The notes under the pieces are model-generated. The model was not told the DNA's origin, made no database searches, and worked only from the letters and a program-made list of their open reading frames with translations. DNA of 64,000 bases from Deltaproteobacteria bacterium (GTDB taxonomy: Bacteria; Desulfobacterota; Deferrisomatia; Deferrisomatales; JACRMM01): the NCBI GenBank assembly GCA_016214985.1, contig JACRMM010000018.1, forward strand, positions 62,001 to 126,000, read 5' to 3'. How positions within the stretch are numbered: position 1 is the stretch's first letter; the number at the start of each line of letters is the position of its first letter. Made by a program: the position numbers and the translations under genes. Below are positions 54,193 through 63,398 of the stretch, piece after piece.

Positions 54193-55511
54193 GGCGCCTC
54201 CCCGGCGGTCGCCACCCTCTCCTCCTTCACCTCGGCCAGGGAGATGCAGGGCAGGAACTTGGTGAAGAGGAGGAACAGGAAGAAGAACAGGCTGAAGGAG
54301 CCCACGAGGATCCCGTACTCGACCCAGGTGGGCCCCTGGAAGAGCCGCCAGGTGTACGGGTCGTGAGCATGGGTGGGCGCCCCGATGATGATCACGTAGC
54401 GCTCGAACCACATGCCGATCGTCACGGCCACGCCGACCGCGAAGAGCGCCCGAGGGCTCCGGCGAACCCGGCGCAGGAAGCAGGCGAGCGGCACGACGGA
54501 ATTGCAGATGAGCATGAGCCAGAACTCCGGCGAGTAGTGGCCCCGGGCGCGCGCCACGAACGTGCCCAGCTCCGCCGCCTCGCCGGAGTACCACGCCAGG
54601 AAGAACTCGACGCCGTAGGAGTACCCCACGATCAGACAGGTGAGGATCAGGGTCTTCGCGATCTTCTCCAGGGTCTCCGCGTCGATGATCTCCTCCAGGC
54701 CGTAGATCCGGCGCAGGGGGATGAGGAGCACGAGCACCATGGCCAGGCCCGAGTGGATCGCCCCGGCGACGAAGTACGGCGCGAAGATCGTGCTGTGCCA
54801 CCCGGGAAGGATCGAGAGCGCAAAGTCCCAGGACACGACGCTGTGGACCGAGATGACCAGGGGAGTGGCCAGGGCCGCGAGGAACACGTACGCCCACCCG
54901 TAGTGGTGCCACTGCCGGTGGGAGCCCGTCCAGTTCAGGGAGAACAGGCCGTAGAGCCGACGGCGAAGCCCCTCGGTCCGGTCCCGGAGCGTCGCCAGAT
55001 CCGGGACCATGCCCGCGTACCAGAACAGCGCGCTGACCGTGAGGTAGGTGGAGATGGCCACCAGGTCGAACAGGAGCGGAGACTGGAGGTTGGGCCAGAG
55101 GGTCCGCTGATTCGGGTAGGGGAGGATCCAGTAGAAGATCCACACCCGCCCGAGGTGGATGAAGGGGAAGAGCCCCGCCACCATCACCGCGAAGACGGTC
55201 ATGGCCTCGGCGCTTCGGGCGATCGCGGTGCGCCAGCGGGCCCGGAAGAGAAAGAGGATCGCGGAGATCAGCGTCCCCGAGTGGGCGATCCCCACCCAGA
55301 ACACGAAGTTCACGAGGTAGGTGCTCCAGGCCACCGGCACGTTGATCCCCGCCGCGCCCAGGCCGGTGGCGATCTGGAAGGCCCAGCAGCCGGCCCCTAC
55401 GAGGATGCCGAAGAAGCACAGCCCCACCGCGAGCCAGTACCCCCTTCCGGCCGGGGCCAGGCCGCGCAGCACCTGCGCATCGATCTCGGCATAGCTCAGG
55501 GGCCGCGCCAT
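54189..55511 (-). CDS. actC: ACIII quinol-oxidising membrane subunit ActC (NrfD family)
   Basis: 440 residues with about 10 helices. GINVPVAWSTYLVNFVFWVG, HLGRVWIFYWILPYPNQRTL, WTGSHRQWHHYGWAYVFLAA and GMWFERYVIIIGAPTHAHDP are conserved NrfD/ActC segments; the quinol pocket lies in this subunit in known ACIII structures. ATG overlaps the actB stop. Confidence 0.93.
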   Translation of the reverse strand: MARPLSYAEIDAQVLRGLAPAGRGYWLAVGLCFFGILVGAGCWAFQIATGLGAAGINVPVAWSTYLVNFVFWVGIAHSGTLISAILFLFRARWRTAIARSAEAMTVFAVMVAGLFPFIHLGRVWIFYWILPYPNQRTLWPNLQSPLLFDLVAISTYLTVSALFWYAGMVPDLATLRDRTEGLRRRLYGLFSLNWTGSHRQWHHYGWAYVFLAALATPLVISVHSVVSWDFALSILPGWHSTIFAPYFVAGAIHSGLAMVLVLLIPLRRIYGLEEIIDAETLEKIAKTLILTCLIVGYSYGVEFFLAWYSGEAAELGTFVARARGHYSPEFWLMLICNSVVPLACFLRRVRRSPRALFAVGVAVTIGMWFERYVIIIGAPTHAHDPYTWRLFQGPTWVEYGILVGSFSLFFFLFLLFTKFLPCISLAEVKEERVATAGEAP

Positions 55512-58477
55512 CACGCCTCCCAGGTGTCGATCACCTTCTTCAGGTAGATGACCGCCGGCTTGGTGTTGAGGTGCGCAAAGACCTGGTAGGCCCGCGGGTC
55601 CTTCACGAGCCGGGCGACCCGGCTGCCGGGATCCAGCAGGTTTCCGAAGGTAAGGGCGTCCACGGGGCAGGTCTGGGCGCAGGCGGTGGTGAACTCGCCG
55701 TCGCGCAGCGCCCGGCCTTCGTTTCGCGCCCGCGTCTTGGCGTCGACGATCCTCTGGATGCAGAAGGAGCACTTCTCCATCACGCCCTTCTGCCGCACGG
55801 TCACGTCCGGGTTGAGCTGCAGGTCCAGGGGCTTGGGCCGCGTGAACGTGAACCAGTTGAACCGCCGCACCTTGTAGGGGTCGTTCTGGAGGCAGAACCG
55901 GGTGCCGATGCAGCGGTTGTAGACCTGGTTGTTGAGGCCTTCCCGGCTGTGGTGCGGTGCGAAGACCGGGCACACCGACTCGCAAGGGGCCTCTTCGCAG
56001 TGCTGGCACAACATCGGGAGCCAGCGGGCGGCAGCCCGCCCGGGCTCGAAGTACCGCTGGATCCTCAGCCACGCCATTTCGCGCCCCTGGCGGACGAGCT
56101 CCTTGCCCACGAGCGCCACGTTGTTCTCCGCGTAGCAGGCCACCACGCAGGCGCCGCAGCCGATGCAGCGGTCCAGGTCGACCGCCATACACCACCGAAA
56201 CCCGTCGTGGGCGTGGGGCGGATAGAAGTCCCGGCCGACGTCGAAGCCTTCGGGGAGCGGAAGAACGACCTCGTTGGGGCGGCCGGACGGCGACTGTTGG
56301 AGGTCGCGGTGCGAGACGGCCTGGGCGATCTCGCGGTCGTACTGGTAGAGACTCCCGTCGGTGTGGGCGAGCGGCGCCCTCTCCCCGAGCTTGACCACCG
56401 AGACCGGGATCGCCGGACGGCCGAGCCCCCCCGTCGCGGGGTCCGCGTGGGGCGGGAAGAGACGCAGGGGATTGGCCGGCCGGCCGCTCGCGTAGCGGCC
56501 GAAGTCGGTGTGTCCCTGGCCGAGCGGCAGCGCGACGACACCCGGCGGGATGGTCGGCAAGAGGAGCGCCGCCACCGTCAGGTCGCCCCAGGCAGACGTC
56601 ACGCGGATCCGGTCCCCTGACGTCACCCCCAGACCCCGCGCCGTCTCGGGGTGGAGCTCCGCCCAGCCGTCCCAGGTGACCAGCGTCAAGGGGTCGGGCA
56701 ACTCCTGGAGCCAGAGCCGGTTGGCCTGGCGGCCGTCGAAGAACTGGATCGTCGGGTAGACGGTCAGGAGAAGCGTCCCGGCGGGCGGGCGAGGGCCGAC
56801 CTCGGCGGGCCCGGGGAAGGACAGGCGCTTCGGCGGAACCGGGGCCGCCTCGGGCCCCTCCTCGGTCCAGACCCCTCCCCGCTCCAGCGACGTCTCCCAG
56901 AACCGCTCGAAGGCGTCGGGCGCCGCCTCTCGGGGCATCCGGCGGCGCCACGACTCCCGCAGGAGCTCGCGGGCGTCCGCCCAGGGGAAGGCGTGGGGCC
57001 CCCGAGCACTTCGGCCGAGGGCGAGCAGGATGTCTTCGAGCTGCTTCGTCCCGACCACCGGCCCCATCACGGGCTGCAGGAGCCCCGTCACCCCCCGGCG
57101 CGGTGAATAGTCGCCCCAGCACTCGAGCGGCGTGTGCGTCGGAAGGATCCAGTGGGCCAGGACCGCCGTCTCGTCGGGCGCGCCCGCGAAGCTCACGACG
57201 AGCGGCACCTGCGCCGCGGCCTCGGAGAACCCCCAGGACGGCGGCAGGGAGAAGGCTGGGTTCACCCGGTGGATCAGGAGCAGCTCCACGTCGCCGCGCC
57301 GCATCCGGGCGATGAGCTGGCGCAGGTCTTCGGCCCGGGCCAGATCCCGGTGGGCGGACGCGCCTGACCACCGGACGGTCTCTCGGGTCCCGGGCTTCAG
57401 CGTGCACAGGAGGTTCGCGGCCCGGGCCGCCTCGGCGGCGCGGGGCCCCCCGTACGGAAGTCCGTCGGCCAGGACGAGCGGGCGGGAGGCCTGGGCGAAG
57501 CTCCGGGCCACGCTGCGAAGCACCCCCTCGTCCACTCCGGACCGTGCGGCAAGCCCGGCCGCGGTCCACGAGCCCACGGCCTCCTCCAGGGCCTGCCTGC
57601 GGGTCGCCGGCAGGTCGGGGCAGAGGCCCTCGTCGAGGAGCACGCGGACCACGCCCAGGGCGACCAGAACCTCGTCGCCCGGCGCCACCGGAACCCAGAG
57701 GTCCGCGTTGTTGGCCGTCAGCGACAGGCGCGGTCCGACGTGGACGAAGGGGTTTCGCCCCTCCCCTCCGAGCTCCCGAAACGACGCGAAGTGCCGCGCA
57801 AACTCCACGTTGGAGAGCCAGGTCTCCAAGAAACCTGCCCCGAGGGAGAGGAGGAAGTCGGCGCGATCGATCCGGTACGCCGGCACGCCGTCGTGGCCGA
57901 AGACCTGCCGGTTCGCGAGGCGCAGAGACTCGTAGGCGAACGGCTCGTAGAGGAGCGGCCCGGCGGGCTGCCCCAGCTCCCGGAGCCAGAGGGAGACGAA
58001 GTCTCGTTGCGAACCGGTCGTCAGGTCCGTGACGAAGGCGACGCGGTCGCCCCTGCCCCGCGCGACGAGCTCCCGGAACCGGGTGGCCAGGACCGCTTCG
58101 GCCTCCGTCCAGGGCAGTGGCTCCAGCCTCCCGGATGCGGCGCGGCGCCGGGGCCCACGAAACCGGTCGGGGTTGTAGAGGTCGTGGAGCGACGCCTGGC
58201 CCCGGGCGCAGAGCTTGCCCTTGTTGACCGGGTGCAGGGGGTTCCCCTCGACCTTGATGACCCGGCCGTCCCGATTCTTCGCGAGCACGCCGCAGCCCGC
58301 CGGGCACTCCCGGCAGGTCGTCGCGTACCAGGTCGCGGTGCCGGGCACGAGGTCCTCCGGGGGATAGACGTACGGGATCAGGCGGCGAGCCGACTCCGAG
58401 GAGCACCCCAGCGGCGCAGCAGCGGCCGCCGCGCCGACGATCTTCAGGAACTCCCTCCGCCCCAGCTCCGCGCTCAC
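55511..58477 (-). CDS. actB: ACIII iron-sulfur subunit ActB (molybdopterin-like domain plus ferredoxin domain)
   Basis: 988 residues. Tat-like lipoprotein signal GRREFLKIVGAAAAAAPLGC. The first domain resembles molybdopterin oxidoreductases and keeps CRECPAGC...LCARGQ, but in ACIII this domain carries no molybdenum. The C-terminal ferredoxin domain (about 790-988) has CIGCGACVVAC, CQHCEEAPCESVCP, CIGTRFCLQNDPYKVRRFNW and MEKCSFCIQ. Asp replaces a Cys in the third set (QNDPYK), as expected for a [3Fe-4S] centre. GTG 58477 with AAGGGAG upstream is preferred to GTG 58501. It is first in the operon. Confidence 0.93.
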   Translation of the reverse strand: MSAELGRREFLKIVGAAAAAAPLGCSSESARRLIPYVYPPEDLVPGTATWYATTCRECPAGCGVLAKNRDGRVIKVEGNPLHPVNKGKLCARGQASLHDLYNPDRFRGPRRRAASGRLEPLPWTEAEAVLATRFRELVARGRGDRVAFVTDLTTGSQRDFVSLWLRELGQPAGPLLYEPFAYESLRLANRQVFGHDGVPAYRIDRADFLLSLGAGFLETWLSNVEFARHFASFRELGGEGRNPFVHVGPRLSLTANNADLWVPVAPGDEVLVALGVVRVLLDEGLCPDLPATRRQALEEAVGSWTAAGLAARSGVDEGVLRSVARSFAQASRPLVLADGLPYGGPRAAEAARAANLLCTLKPGTRETVRWSGASAHRDLARAEDLRQLIARMRRGDVELLLIHRVNPAFSLPPSWGFSEAAAQVPLVVSFAGAPDETAVLAHWILPTHTPLECWGDYSPRRGVTGLLQPVMGPVVGTKQLEDILLALGRSARGPHAFPWADARELLRESWRRRMPREAAPDAFERFWETSLERGGVWTEEGPEAAPVPPKRLSFPGPAEVGPRPPAGTLLLTVYPTIQFFDGRQANRLWLQELPDPLTLVTWDGWAELHPETARGLGVTSGDRIRVTSAWGDLTVAALLLPTIPPGVVALPLGQGHTDFGRYASGRPANPLRLFPPHADPATGGLGRPAIPVSVVKLGERAPLAHTDGSLYQYDREIAQAVSHRDLQQSPSGRPNEVVLPLPEGFDVGRDFYPPHAHDGFRWCMAVDLDRCIGCGACVVACYAENNVALVGKELVRQGREMAWLRIQRYFEPGRAAARWLPMLCQHCEEAPCESVCPVFAPHHSREGLNNQVYNRCIGTRFCLQNDPYKVRRFNWFTFTRPKPLDLQLNPDVTVRQKGVMEKCSFCIQRIVDAKTRARNEGRALRDGEFTTACAQTCPVDALTFGNLLDPGSRVARLVKDPRAYQVFAHLNTKPAVIYLKKVIDTWEA

Positions 58478-58595
58478 CGCATCTCCCTTCGTCTCGACCA
58501 CTCGATGACGGTTCCGACCCCACCGTGGCCCGGGAGTGTACCGTGGCGCGCCTCCGGCACAAGCGTTCGCGCGGCAGAGGGTGGATCCTCAGAGG

Positions 58596-58619
58596 TCGAC
58601 AGCCCCACCTAGGCTGCGA
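58596..58619 (-). promoter_or_regulatory. Bacterial SECIS-like hairpin downstream of the arsS UGA
   Basis: On the minus strand TCGCAGCC pairs with GGCTG-T-CGA (eight pairs, one bulged U) around the seven-base loop TAGGTGG. The loop begins 18 bases after the UGA, within the 16-37 base range for bacterial SECIS elements, and holds AGGU as in E. coli fdhF. The E. coli fdhF element also has a bulged U in the stem. The TAG stop lies inside the loop. Confidence 0.7.
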
Positions 58620-59631
58620 TGGTTCCCCCTCACGTGAACCCTGCACCGGCGGTGCAGGCGTAGCAGTGGTCGCCGGTGACCACGGCGCCGCCGGGGGCCG
58701 GGGGACCATCGAGCTCCGACACGCGCCGGCGGCGCCCCCCCAGGTACAGCCCCTGGGCCAGGTTGAAGTCGCAGTCGAAGAGGGAGCCGTCCCAGGAGAC
58801 CGACACGAGCGACCGGCACATCAACCCCTCGAGCGTGCAGGGGTTGAAGCGGTCGGTGAGCGTCGTCAGGTAGGAGTCGAGGTTTCCCGACGCCTCGAGC
58901 CACGCGCGAAACCGGCCCAGCGGCACGTTCGAGAAGGAGAACAGGCGGTTGAACTCGACGCCCCACCGTCGGGCCAGATCCCGGCGAAACTTCGTCTCCG
59001 TCTGCTCCTGGGGCGCGGCCAGGAACGCCCCGGCCGGGTTGGCCACGAGGTCGAGCTCGAGCCCCGTGCCGGGTCGCCCGTAGCCCTCCTCGTTGAGCCA
59101 CCGAAGCGCCGCAAGGCTCCGGTCCCACACACCGGGTCCCCGTTGGGCGTCGGTCTGGCCAGGGTTGGTCGACGGCAGGGACGCCACGAGGACGACCCGG
59201 TGGGCCCTGCACAGGGCCACAAGGTCGCGTCGGCCCTCCTCGGCGAGGGCCGTGAGGTTGGAGCGGAGCAGGAGCCGCGGCGCGAGAGGCGCCATGCTCT
59301 CGAGCAGCCGGGGGAGGCAGGGAACCAGCTCAGGAGCACCCCCGGTGACGTCGATCGTCGAGAAGCGGGCGCGGCGCGCGTAGGCCACGACCTCCTCCAT
59401 CGTCTCCGCGGACAGGACCTCGGGCCGGGAGGGTCCCGCGTCGAGGTGACAGTGGCGGCACACCTGGTTGCAAAGGAGGCCGACGTTGACCTGGAGGGTG
59501 TGCGTCTCTCCCCTCTCGAGGTGCAGGCCGTGGCGGGCGAGGGTCTCCGTGAACGCCGGCAGGCCCGCGGGACGGTTCCCGTCGCGGCTCTCCCCGCTCA
59601 CCGACGCTACGGTGCTGATCGGACCGTGCAC
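58609..59631 (-). CDS. arsS: ArsS-type radical SAM protein with in-frame UGA (likely selenocysteine, residue 334)
   Basis: 340 residues if UGA is read. Radical SAM Cys triad LLCNQVCRHCHLDAG, TGGAPELVPCLPRL, and the ArsS C-terminal Cys-rich end GDHCYACTAGAGFT. At 58630-58632 the codon is TGA exactly where the family has its last Cys (…AG-SS-C-GG), and the reading continues GGTIAA to TAG at 58609. A SECIS-like hairpin follows. In other bacteria ArsS makes arsenosugars. GTG start at 59631 after AAGG. Without Sec the protein loses seven residues, including the conserved Cys/Sec. The peroxidase-like partner is next to it, as usual for this family. Confidence 0.88.
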
Positions 59632-59649
59632 AGGTCGACCTTGGGCGCG

Positions 59650-59982
59650 TTAGAGGGAGATCTTCTGGGCGACGTTTCGCATCTGGACCCCATGCACAAG
59701 GGACGCCCCTCCTCGGATTGCGTTGGCCACGTGCACCGCTTCCGTCATCTCGCCGAGGTTCGAGCCCTTCTCCAGGCAGGCCCGGGTATAGGCGTCGATA
59801 CAGTAGGGGCACTGCACGGCGTGGGCCACGGCCAGGGCGATGAGCGCCTTTTCGCGCTCCGTGAGCTCGCCCTCCGCGAAGACCGCGGCGTAGTAATCGA
59901 AAAACTTTTTCGCGAGCTCGGGGGCCTCCCGTCCGATCTCTCCGAACTTCGCCAGGTCCTTGGGGTTGTAGTACGTGTCCAT
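59650..59982 (-). CDS. Arsenosugar biosynthesis-associated peroxidase-like protein (CMD/AhpD fold)
   Basis: 110 residues. NPKDLAKFGEIGREAPELAK, REKALIALAVAHAVQCPYCI and DAYTRACLEKG show the carboxymuconolactone decarboxylase/AhpD fold with redox CPYC. This is the usual partner of the ArsS radical SAM gene; some relatives use Sec in place of the first Cys, but here both are Cys codons. ATG follows AAGGG. arsS begins 18 bases downstream. Confidence 0.87.
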   Translation of the reverse strand: MDTYYNPKDLAKFGEIGREAPELAKKFFDYYAAVFAEGELTEREKALIALAVAHAVQCPYCIDAYTRACLEKGSNLGEMTEAVHVANAIRGGASLVHGVQMRNVAQKISL

Positions 59983-60085
59983 GGCGCCCTTTGTGTCGTC
60001 GGGTGAGGGTGTCCGGGGGACCCAGTGTACCGCAACTCGCGGCGGACGCCGAAGCGCCGAGCCTGCGTGCGCGGGACCGCCAAGA

Positions 60086-61303
60086 TCACGGGCGTTCCTT
60101 CGGGCGGTCGCCCAGCACGCACCGATTTCGGTCGGCGAGCCATTTCTGGACCAAGAAGGCGGCCACCGTCCCCTCGCCGACCGCTGTCGTGATCTGCTTC
60201 GAGCTGCCCGCGCGCGCATCGCCCGCGGCGAAGACGCCGGGGACGCTCGTGGCCAGGGTCCGGGGGTCGGTCACGACGAACCCCTGCTCGTCCAGATCCA
60301 CGAGGCCTTGGAGGAACGCCGTGTTGGGAGCGAGGCCGACGAAGACGAAGAGCCCGTCGGCCGCGAGGGTCCGGCTCCCTCCCTGAACGAGATCCTCCAC
60401 CTCGACCCCCTCGACGGCGGTCTCGCCGGCGACCCGCGTCACCCGATGGGAAAGGAGGATCTCGACGTTGGGTAGGGACCGCACCCGGTCCTGCAGCACC
60501 TTCGATCCGGTCAGGCGGTCCAGGAGCTGCACGAGGGTGATCCGCGAGGCGAAGCCGGCGAGGTGGACGGTCTCCTGGAGCGCCGAGTTGCCGCCCCCCG
60601 CCACCACCAGCGGCCGGTTCCGGTAGAAGGGGGCGTCGCAGGTCGCGCAGAAGCTGATTCCGCGCCCCAGGAGCGGTTCTTCCCCCGGGACCCCGAGCCG
60701 CCGGTACACCGACCCCGTGGTCACGACCACGCCCCGGCCGCGCACCGTCCCGGCACCGGTCCGAAGCGAGAAGAACGCGCCCGACACGTCGATCGCCTCC
60801 ACCTCGCGGCCCGTGAGGATCTCGGCGCCGAACCGCTCGGCCTGCCGCCGCACCCGGTCCATGAGCTCGGGTCCGCCCACCGGCTCGGGGAACCCCGGGT
60901 AGTTGTCGATCCGGTCGGTCGCGGCAGCCTGCCCGCCGGGGAGGCCCTTCTCCAGCACCACGGTGCGAAGCCCCTCCCGGGCCGTGTAGATCGCCCCGGT
61001 CAGGCCCGCCGGGCCCGCGCCCACGAACGCCACGTCGTAGACGTCGGCGGGCTGGGCGACCGCCACGCCCAGGAGCTCGGTCAGCGCCGCATCGTCCGGG
61101 TCCACCACGAAGCGCTCGCCCGCCTGCACGGCCGGCACGTCGAGACTCCCGCCCGTACGCGCGGCAAGCGCGGCGGCGGCGGCGGAGTCTTCCTCCGGGT
61201 TCACCTCGCGGAAGGCCACGCCGGTCTCTTCGAGGCACAGCCGCACGCGGCGGCACTTGGAGCACCAGGGGGCGGCGTACAGGATCACCGGCGATGCAGC
61301 CAT
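60086..61303 (-). CDS. Glutaredoxin-like/thioredoxin reductase fusion
   Basis: 405 residues. Residues 1-80 form a glutaredoxin-like domain with WCSKC and the cis-Pro segment LDVPAVQAGE. Residues about 88-400 are a TrxB: FAD site VAFVGAGPAGLTGAIYTA, redox-active CATC, NADPH site VVAGGGNSALQETVHLA and C-terminal GVFAAGDARAGSSKQI. It could move electrons from NADPH straight to its own Grx-like head and then to client proteins. GGAGGAAACA precedes the ATG. It lies beside the arsS pair but 103 bases apart. Confidence 0.9.
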   Translation of the reverse strand: MAASPVILYAAPWCSKCRRVRLCLEETGVAFREVNPEEDSAAAAALAARTGGSLDVPAVQAGERFVVDPDDAALTELLGVAVAQPADVYDVAFVGAGPAGLTGAIYTAREGLRTVVLEKGLPGGQAAATDRIDNYPGFPEPVGGPELMDRVRRQAERFGAEILTGREVEAIDVSGAFFSLRTGAGTVRGRGVVVTTGSVYRRLGVPGEEPLLGRGISFCATCDAPFYRNRPLVVAGGGNSALQETVHLAGFASRITLVQLLDRLTGSKVLQDRVRSLPNVEILLSHRVTRVAGETAVEGVEVEDLVQGGSRTLAADGLFVFVGLAPNTAFLQGLVDLDEQGFVVTDPRTLATSVPGVFAAGDARAGSSKQITTAVGEGTVAAFLVQKWLADRNRCVLGDRPKERP

Positions 61304-61334
61304 TGTTTCCTCCTTCGGGGCTGGGTCACACCCT

Positions 61335-63398
61335 CTACCGGACGCGGCAAAGGCCGTGGATGGCATCGCACTCCTCGGCGAAGAGGCGGGCGAGCCAGTC
61401 GTCGCGGCGGGCCTGCTCCGTGAGCGGCAGGCCGCAGGTCGGGCAGCTGCGGATCTTCGTCCGCCGCCTCGCGAGGCGCTGGGTCGACGCCACGAAGGTG
61501 GCGTGGCTCCAGGTAAGCGGCGAGACCGAGAGGGGGCGGCCGGTGAAGGGGTCCACCTGCTCCGCAAGGACCCCGGACGCGAGCGCGTGGCGGGGAGCCC
61601 ACTCGAGGACGTCGAGGGCCTCGGACAGGTCCTCCTCGGTGGACGCCCGTTCGGTCAGGTAGTCGGCGAGCCACAAGGTGCACAGGATCCAGGGGTTGCC
61701 CGGCAGCTCCGGGCTCACCCGGTGGTAGCCGTCGCCCTCGTAGCGGGCGAGGCCGCCCACGTCGGTCCGCACCCACAGTCGTTCCCGCAGCGCGTCGACG
61801 GTGGCCCGGATCCGGGGATCCCCGGCCCCGTAGAGGCCGAAGGCGAAGAGGCCCCAGAGGCTCGCGTCCGGGGCCGGGTCCACCTCGAGCTCTCCCCCCT
61901 CCCGTGCCCGGATCCCCCGGCAGAACCGCCCCAGGTCCTCCCGCCACAGGTGGCGGGAGGCCGCGTCCCGGACCTCGGCCGCGCAGGCCCGGTAGCGCTC
62001 CGCCCGCTCGGTCTCCCCGAACACGGTGCAGAAGAGCGAGGCGGCCGCCAGTCCTCCGAAGACCGCTCCCACCGTGAAGCTGAAGGTTCCCTTGCGCTCC
62101 TCCCAGAGGTCGTAGGAGGCCGACGGGAGCCCGGTCTCCGCGTCCCGGTAGCGGCACAGGAAGTCGGCCGCGTTCTTCACCAGCGGCTTGTAGAGCGGCT
62201 TGACGAACTCGATGTCCCGATACAGGACGAAGTGGTGCCACAGCGCCCACAGCACCAAAGCGGTCTCGTCCTCTTGGATCGGGAGCTGGGTGCGGCCCTC
62301 CTCGAACCACGGGTGCCACGAGGACGCCAGGGTCCCGTCGGGGTTGTACTTGTGCAGGAGATACCCCTCGGCGCCGATGGCCCGCGCGGCGAAGTCGTAG
62401 AACCGCTGGGCGACGAGGGGGTAGCCCGCCAGATCGAGGGCGTTGGCCGCGAGCGCTCCGTCCCGCGGCCAGACGTAGGAGTACGTGTCGCGGTTGAACT
62501 GGACCACGTCGGAGTCGTTGGCGGCGAGGATGCCCCCCTGCCCGTCAATCTGGCTGACCAGAACGAGAAGGCTTCGGCCGTAGAGCTCCACCACCGGCGC
62601 CGGCAGGCCCTCGAGGGGCGGGTTCTCCTTGCGCACCCACAGACGCCAGTAGTCAGAGGTGCGCCGGAGGAGCGCCTCGGGGCCCTTGCCGCGCACCAGG
62701 GCGTCGAGCTCCCGGACCTCGGCCCAGGTCTGGCCGGCCGAGAGCCAGTAGTGGGCCGACCCTCGGGAGAGGCCGTCGAGCTCGAGGGTGAGGCCGAGGA
62801 CGGAGTCCACCGAGCCCTGGGCGATGGGGTTTCCGGAGAGCTCGCCGTCCTCCGCGTCGCGCCACGTCCCCTCGCGGCCCTCGACCTCCTTCTGCCCCAC
62901 GGCCCAGCGGCTCGGCCCCCGCCCGTCCTGACCCCGTCCGTTGGCAAGGAAGTACCGGGGCCCCTTGTAGTGCACGAGCCCCCCGGTCGACGGGTCGAAC
63001 GCTGCGGTGTCGCCGACCCCGTTGCCGGAGATGCTAAAGTTCTGGCAGAAGAAGAGGCGCACCTCGCGCCGCTCGGGGGCGAGGTTCTCGACCGCCACCT
63101 CCCGCAGGTAGACGTCTTCGTGGAAATCCACGGCGTCGCGGCACGTGAGGAGGAGCCGAAGGTCCTCCCGGTAGAGGCTCACCTCGGTGACGAGGGTCTC
63201 GGCCTCGTAGCGCAGCTCTCGCGTCCAGCCGGGTCCAACCCAGGCGAAGCGGCCGTCGATCCACACGCCGAAGCGCCACACCTGGCCTCCCACGTGGTTC
63301 TCCTGGCCCACGTGGGGGAAGTAGAGGTCGCGGACCGTGTAGTCCGCGTCGAAGCACACCAGGAGACGGCCGTTTCCGACCGGGAGGTCACGGGGCAT
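61335..63398 (-). CDS. GH15-family glucoamylase/glucodextranase-like enzyme
   Basis: 687 residues. FNRDTYSYVWPRDGALAANA, SASYDLWEERKGTFSFTVGA (catalytic Glu in LWEER) and LAEQVDPFTGRPLSVSPLTW (second catalytic Glu) are GH15 landmarks. No signal peptide, so cytoplasmic, acting on glycogen, maltodextrin or trehalose. The last 35 residues carry a CPTCG element that looks like a small zinc-knuckle tail. ATG 63398 has GGAGG seven bases upstream. It ends 31 bases before the Grx-TrxB start. Confidence 0.9.
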   Translation of the reverse strand: MPRDLPVGNGRLLVCFDADYTVRDLYFPHVGQENHVGGQVWRFGVWIDGRFAWVGPGWTRELRYEAETLVTEVSLYREDLRLLLTCRDAVDFHEDVYLREVAVENLAPERREVRLFFCQNFSISGNGVGDTAAFDPSTGGLVHYKGPRYFLANGRGQDGRGPSRWAVGQKEVEGREGTWRDAEDGELSGNPIAQGSVDSVLGLTLELDGLSRGSAHYWLSAGQTWAEVRELDALVRGKGPEALLRRTSDYWRLWVRKENPPLEGLPAPVVELYGRSLLVLVSQIDGQGGILAANDSDVVQFNRDTYSYVWPRDGALAANALDLAGYPLVAQRFYDFAARAIGAEGYLLHKYNPDGTLASSWHPWFEEGRTQLPIQEDETALVLWALWHHFVLYRDIEFVKPLYKPLVKNAADFLCRYRDAETGLPSASYDLWEERKGTFSFTVGAVFGGLAAASLFCTVFGETERAERYRACAAEVRDAASRHLWREDLGRFCRGIRAREGGELEVDPAPDASLWGLFAFGLYGAGDPRIRATVDALRERLWVRTDVGGLARYEGDGYHRVSPELPGNPWILCTLWLADYLTERASTEEDLSEALDVLEWAPRHALASGVLAEQVDPFTGRPLSVSPLTWSHATFVASTQRLARRRTKIRSCPTCGLPLTEQARRDDWLARLFAEECDAIHGLCRVR

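Noticed and set aside
54189-58709. Single 1506-residue ORF apparently joining actC to sequence antiparallel to the next frame of actB
   Set aside because: The extra N-terminal 1000 residues are an out-of-frame shadow of actB; actC begins at 55511 with an ATGA overlap.
59820-59835. Possible Sec in the peroxidase-like partner of arsS
   Set aside because: Both positions of CPYC are Cys codons; no UGA is present.
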